64,000 bases of DNA from Arthrobacter globiformis NBRC 12137. GTDB taxonomy: Bacteria > Actinomycetota > Actinomycetes > Actinomycetales > Micrococcaceae. A program made the translations under genes and the position numbers. Location of the stretch: the NCBI RefSeq assembly GCF_000238915.1, contig NZ_BAEG01000047.1:46376-110375 (forward strand), read 5' to 3'. The notes under the pieces are model-generated. The model was given only the letters and a program-made list of their open reading frames with translations. It did not search any database and was not told the DNA's origin. Numbering within the stretch: position 1 is the stretch's first letter; each line of letters starts with the position of its first letter. Below, piece by piece: positions 61,503 to 64,000 of this stretch.

Positions 61503-62993
61503 GTGACGTCACTCTGGTTGGACCGGACCGACACTTTCACCAGCGACCCCTTCACCCCCGGCGAGTCCTTTGACACCGTGGTGGTGGGTGCGGGCCTGAC
61601 CGGCCTGACCACGGCGCTGCTGCTGGCCCGCTCGGGACAGGACGTGCTCGTCCTGGAGGCACGCGGGCTGGGCGCAGTGGCCACCGGCAACACCACCGCC
61701 AAGGTAACCCTGCTGCAGGGCACCGTGCTCTCCGCCCTCCGGCAGCAATACCCGCAGAAGGTTGTGGACGCCTATGTGTCCGGCAACCGGGAGGGGCAGG
61801 CGTGGCTGCTTCGGTACTTGGAACAGCGGGGTGTGCCGTTCCAGCTGCGCGACGCGTACACCTACGCCACCACCACGCAGGGTACGGAAGCGGTCCGCGC
61901 GGAGCTTGTCGCGGCCCTTAGCGCCGACCTGGAAGTGGACTACGTCCGGGATGCTGGCCTGCCGTTTCCCGTGCGGGGAGCCGTGCGCCTCCGCGGTCAG
62001 GCCCAGATCAACCCCATGGACGTGCTCACTTCACTCGCAGAGGACGTCCGGAGCCACGGCGGCCGGATTGTCACTGGGGTGCGGGTCCGGAACGTCACCG
62101 GCGCGGGGCCATCAACCATCCACGTTGACCGCGGATCGGTCCAGGCCGACTCGGTGGTGCTGGCCACGGGCAGCCCGATCCTGAACCGCGGCCTCTACTT
62201 CGCCAAGCTCAAACCGAACCGCTCCTACGCCGCAGCCCTGGAGCTGACCGGAGATGCCACACCGCCCGAAGGCATGTACCTGTCCGTCGAACAGCCCGTG
62301 CGTTCCCTCCGGGACTACCCTGCGGACGGCCGGAATCTCCTCCTCGTGGGTGGCAACGGGCACCCGGTAGGAAAGGCGCACTCGGAACAGGCGCACCTGG
62401 AGGATGTCCTGTCCTGGGCGCGGCAGCACTTCCCCGTTGCCGCGGTCACCCACACGTGGTCCGCGCAGGATTATCAGGCCACCAACCTCATGCCGTTCTT
62501 CGGCAAGTTCCCGCGCGGCCGCGGACGCATCTTCTTCGCCACCGGCTACAACAAATGGGGCATGACCAACGCGGTGGCCGCATCCCTGGGCATCGCCGCG
62601 GACATCCTCGGAGGCCACCTGCCGTGGGCCAACACCATCCACCGCCGGGTGACATCGCCTCCGGGCGCAGCCTCTGCCGTGACCCTGAATGCCGGAGTGG
62701 CCGCCACGCTGGCCAAGGACTGGGGCAGACTGAAAAAGCTGCCACCGGCCGACGGCGCCGTGCCGGCCGAGGGCACCGGAACCGTGGCCCTGCGCGACCG
62801 GAAGCCCGTGGCCACGTCCACCGTTAACGGAACGACGTGCAGCCTGTCCGCCGTCTGCACGCATCTGGGCGGCATCCTGCACTGGAATGACAACGAGAAG
62901 TCCTGGGACTGCCCGCTGCACGGCTCCCGGTTCAGCAGCGACGGGCAGGTCCTTGAAGGGCCGGCCACGCGCGACCTTCCGCCGGCCGGGTAG
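61503..62993 (+). CDS. FAD-dependent oxidoreductase with C-terminal Rieske domain
   Basis: A 496-residue protein. N-terminal DAO-type flavin domain (TVVVGAGLTGLTTALLLARSG, then GNTTAKVTLLQG). The C-terminal 90 residues are a Rieske 2Fe-2S domain with ligands in CTHLGG and CPLHGSRF. This fusion, common in Actinobacteria and Bacilli (YhfW-like), is thought to be an amino-acid or amine oxidase with an internal electron donor. GTG 61503 gives MTSLWLDRTD; a TTG at 61494 is the alternative. Substrate unknown. Confidence 0.9.
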   Translation: MTSLWLDRTDTFTSDPFTPGESFDTVVVGAGLTGLTTALLLARSGQDVLVLEARGLGAVATGNTTAKVTLLQGTVLSALRQQYPQKVVDAYVSGNREGQAWLLRYLEQRGVPFQLRDAYTYATTTQGTEAVRAELVAALSADLEVDYVRDAGLPFPVRGAVRLRGQAQINPMDVLTSLAEDVRSHGGRIVTGVRVRNVTGAGPSTIHVDRGSVQADSVVLATGSPILNRGLYFAKLKPNRSYAAALELTGDATPPEGMYLSVEQPVRSLRDYPADGRNLLLVGGNGHPVGKAHSEQAHLEDVLSWARQHFPVAAVTHTWSAQDYQATNLMPFFGKFPRGRGRIFFATGYNKWGMTNAVAASLGIAADILGGHLPWANTIHRRVTSPPGAASAVTLNAGVAATLAKDWGRLKKLPPADGAVPAEGTGTVALRDRKPVATSTVNGTTCSLSAVCTHLGGILHWNDNEKSWDCPLHGSRFSSDGQVLEGPATRDLPPAG

Positions 62994-63044
62994 AGAACTT
63001 CTGATGTTCCTATAGGTGTCAGTGCCGTGAGGCATGATGGAGGC

Positions 63045-64000
63045 ATGCAGTCGCAGGAGCCCGCCGGTACCTCCACCGGCACGTCCACCGGGGACTCGAT
63101 GGGCCAGTTCAGCCGACCCACCAGGGAGTGGTTCCTCGGTGCCTTCTCCGAGCCCACCCCCGCCCAGCAGGGGGCCTGGAACGCGATTTCATCCGGTTCA
63201 CACGCCCTCGTGGTGGCGCCCACCGGCTCAGGCAAGACCCTGGCCGCGTTCCTTTGGGCTCTGGACCGGCTCCTGGTGTCCGGGTCGGCCGCACCCGATG
63301 CTGCTTTGCCCGATGCTGAGGTGCTGCCAGGTCTCGAAGAGCCTCCTGCCGGTGCCAAGCCCAAACAGTCCCGGGCACGGAAGCCCAAGCGGAAAACCCG
63401 CGTACTGTACATCTCCCCGCTCAAGGCGCTTGGCGTCGACGTCGAACGCAACCTCCGTTCTCCCCTCATCGGCATCACCCAGACCGCGAAGCGGCTGGAC
63501 CTGCCGGCTCCCCTGATCACGGTCGGAGTCCGGTCCGGCGACACCCCCGCCTCGGACCGCCGTGCCCTGCTCAGCAATCCGCCGGACATCCTGATCACCA
63601 CCCCCGAGTCCCTCTTCCTGATGCTCACCTCCAGGGCTCGGGAAACGCTCAGCGAGGTGGACACCGTCATCGTGGACGAGGTCCACGCCGTTGCCGGCAC
63701 CAAGCGCGGGGCACATCTCGCCGTCTCGCTCGAGCGCCTTGATGCTTTGTTGCCCGCGCCCGCCCAACGGATCGGGCTCTCGGCCACTGTTGAACCGCGG
63801 GAACTCGTGGCTCAGTTCCTGGCCGGCTCCGCCCCGGTGGAGATTGTGGCCCCTCCCTCGCGGAAGAACTGGGACCTCACGGTGTCTGTACCTGTGGAGG
63901 ACATGTCAGACCTTCAGGGCGCCGCCGGGGCTTTCGATTCCGGGCCGGCGTCGGGACTGCAGCCGCAGGCCTCCATCTGGCCCCATGTGGAGGAAAAGAT
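63045..64000 (+). CDS. lhr: Lhr-type ATP-dependent helicase, N-terminal part
   Basis: About 318 residues are inside the window. Helicase motifs are clear: Q-motif region PTPAQQGAW, Walker A APTGSGKT, motif Ia LYISPLKALGVDVERNL, DEVH box VDEVHAVAG, and motif III LSATVEP. The DEVH box and the LKALGVDVERNL segment are Lhr signatures; the full protein usually exceeds 1500 residues. A 30-residue Pro/Lys/Arg-rich insert (KPKQSRARKPKRK) follows motif I. The start is uncertain: ATG 63045 has GGAGG only 1 base upstream, while GTG 63027 with TATAGG before it may be a leaderless start. Function in DNA repair. Confidence 0.9.
   Translation, partial: MQSQEPAGTSTGTSTGDSMGQFSRPTREWFLGAFSEPTPAQQGAWNAISSGSHALVVAPTGSGKTLAAFLWALDRLLVSGSAAPDAALPDAEVLPGLEEPPAGAKPKQSRARKPKRKTRVLYISPLKALGVDVERNLRSPLIGITQTAKRLDLPAPLITVGVRSGDTPASDRRALLSNPPDILITTPESLFLMLTSRARETLSEVDTVIVDEVHAVAGTKRGAHLAVSLERLDALLPAPAQRIGLSATVEPRELVAQFLAGSAPVEIVAPPSRKNWDLTVSVPVEDMSDLQGAAGAFDSGPASGLQPQASIWPHVEEK

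Overview
This 64 kb window is chromosomal DNA of a high-GC Gram-positive bacterium. I infer an Arthrobacter/Pseudarthrobacter-like member of the Micrococcaceae from several signs: GC-rich codon use, frequent GTG and TTG starts, leaderless promoters, a GTP-type PEP carboxykinase, an NsrR/flavohemoglobin pair, an IS481-type element and a c-di-AMP riboswitch ahead of a wall hydrolase. Both ends cut a gene: an FtsX-like permease on the left and an Lhr helicase on the right. Four tRNA genes are present: Ser-TGA, Ser-GCT, Arg-ACG and Ser-CGA.

Layout. 1-4 kb: PadR-controlled ABC exporter and a quinone oxidoreductase. 4.1-10 kb: tRNA-Ser(TGA), a 43-residue ORF, a two-domain VOC protein, an FAD/NAD(P)-binding protein divergent from a prolyl oligopeptidase. 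10.1-11.7 kb: tRNA-Ser(GCT) with a frameshifted IS481-family element inserted at its 3' end. 11.8-19.4 kb: MFS exporter, RecQ with a C-terminal phosphoribosyltransferase-like tail, phosphomannomutase, NsrR and flavohemoglobin. 19.4-24.2 kb: a run of palindromes, pckG, tRNA-Arg, a GntR/FCD regulator and a dihydrolipoamide-dehydrogenase-like flavoprotein. 24.2-28.3 kb: a self-regulated operon of a degenerate ABC ATPase, a YhgE/Pip membrane protein, TetR and a membrane protein. 28.3-31.9 kb: VanY-like peptidase with a propeller domain, SixA, and a winged-helix regulator without receiver domain behind a 600-base AT-richer region. 31.9-42.6 kb: an envelope block (anchored extracytoplasmic protein, two-component system, riboswitch-controlled transglycosylase, GT2-GtrA protein and two GT39 glycosyltransferases of the YkcC/YkcB type). 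42.7-49.8 kb: HAD phosphatase, VOC, upp, PAP2, tadA and the four-gene run dehydrogenase / PTPS-like / GT4 / HTH_42. 49.9-53.4 kb: tRNA-Ser(CGA) and small metabolic or unknown genes. 53.4-60.4 kb: an operon of two heavy-metal-type RND permeases flanking a tiny adaptor-like lipoprotein, behind a structured leader. 60.6-64 kb: DUF4232 lipoprotein, FAD/Rieske oxidoreductase, Lhr.

The candidates for undescribed biology are: the RND-miniadaptor-RND operon and its leader with two hairpins sharing the loop AACGCC; the dehydrogenase/PTPS-like/GT4 run, whose PTPS-like member has lost recognisable catalytic residues; the YhgE/Pip operon with an apparently ATPase-dead ABC subunit; and the YkcB/YkcC glycosylation block beside a two-component system. 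All functional statements come from reading sequence and knowledge of families; no database search or folding program was run.
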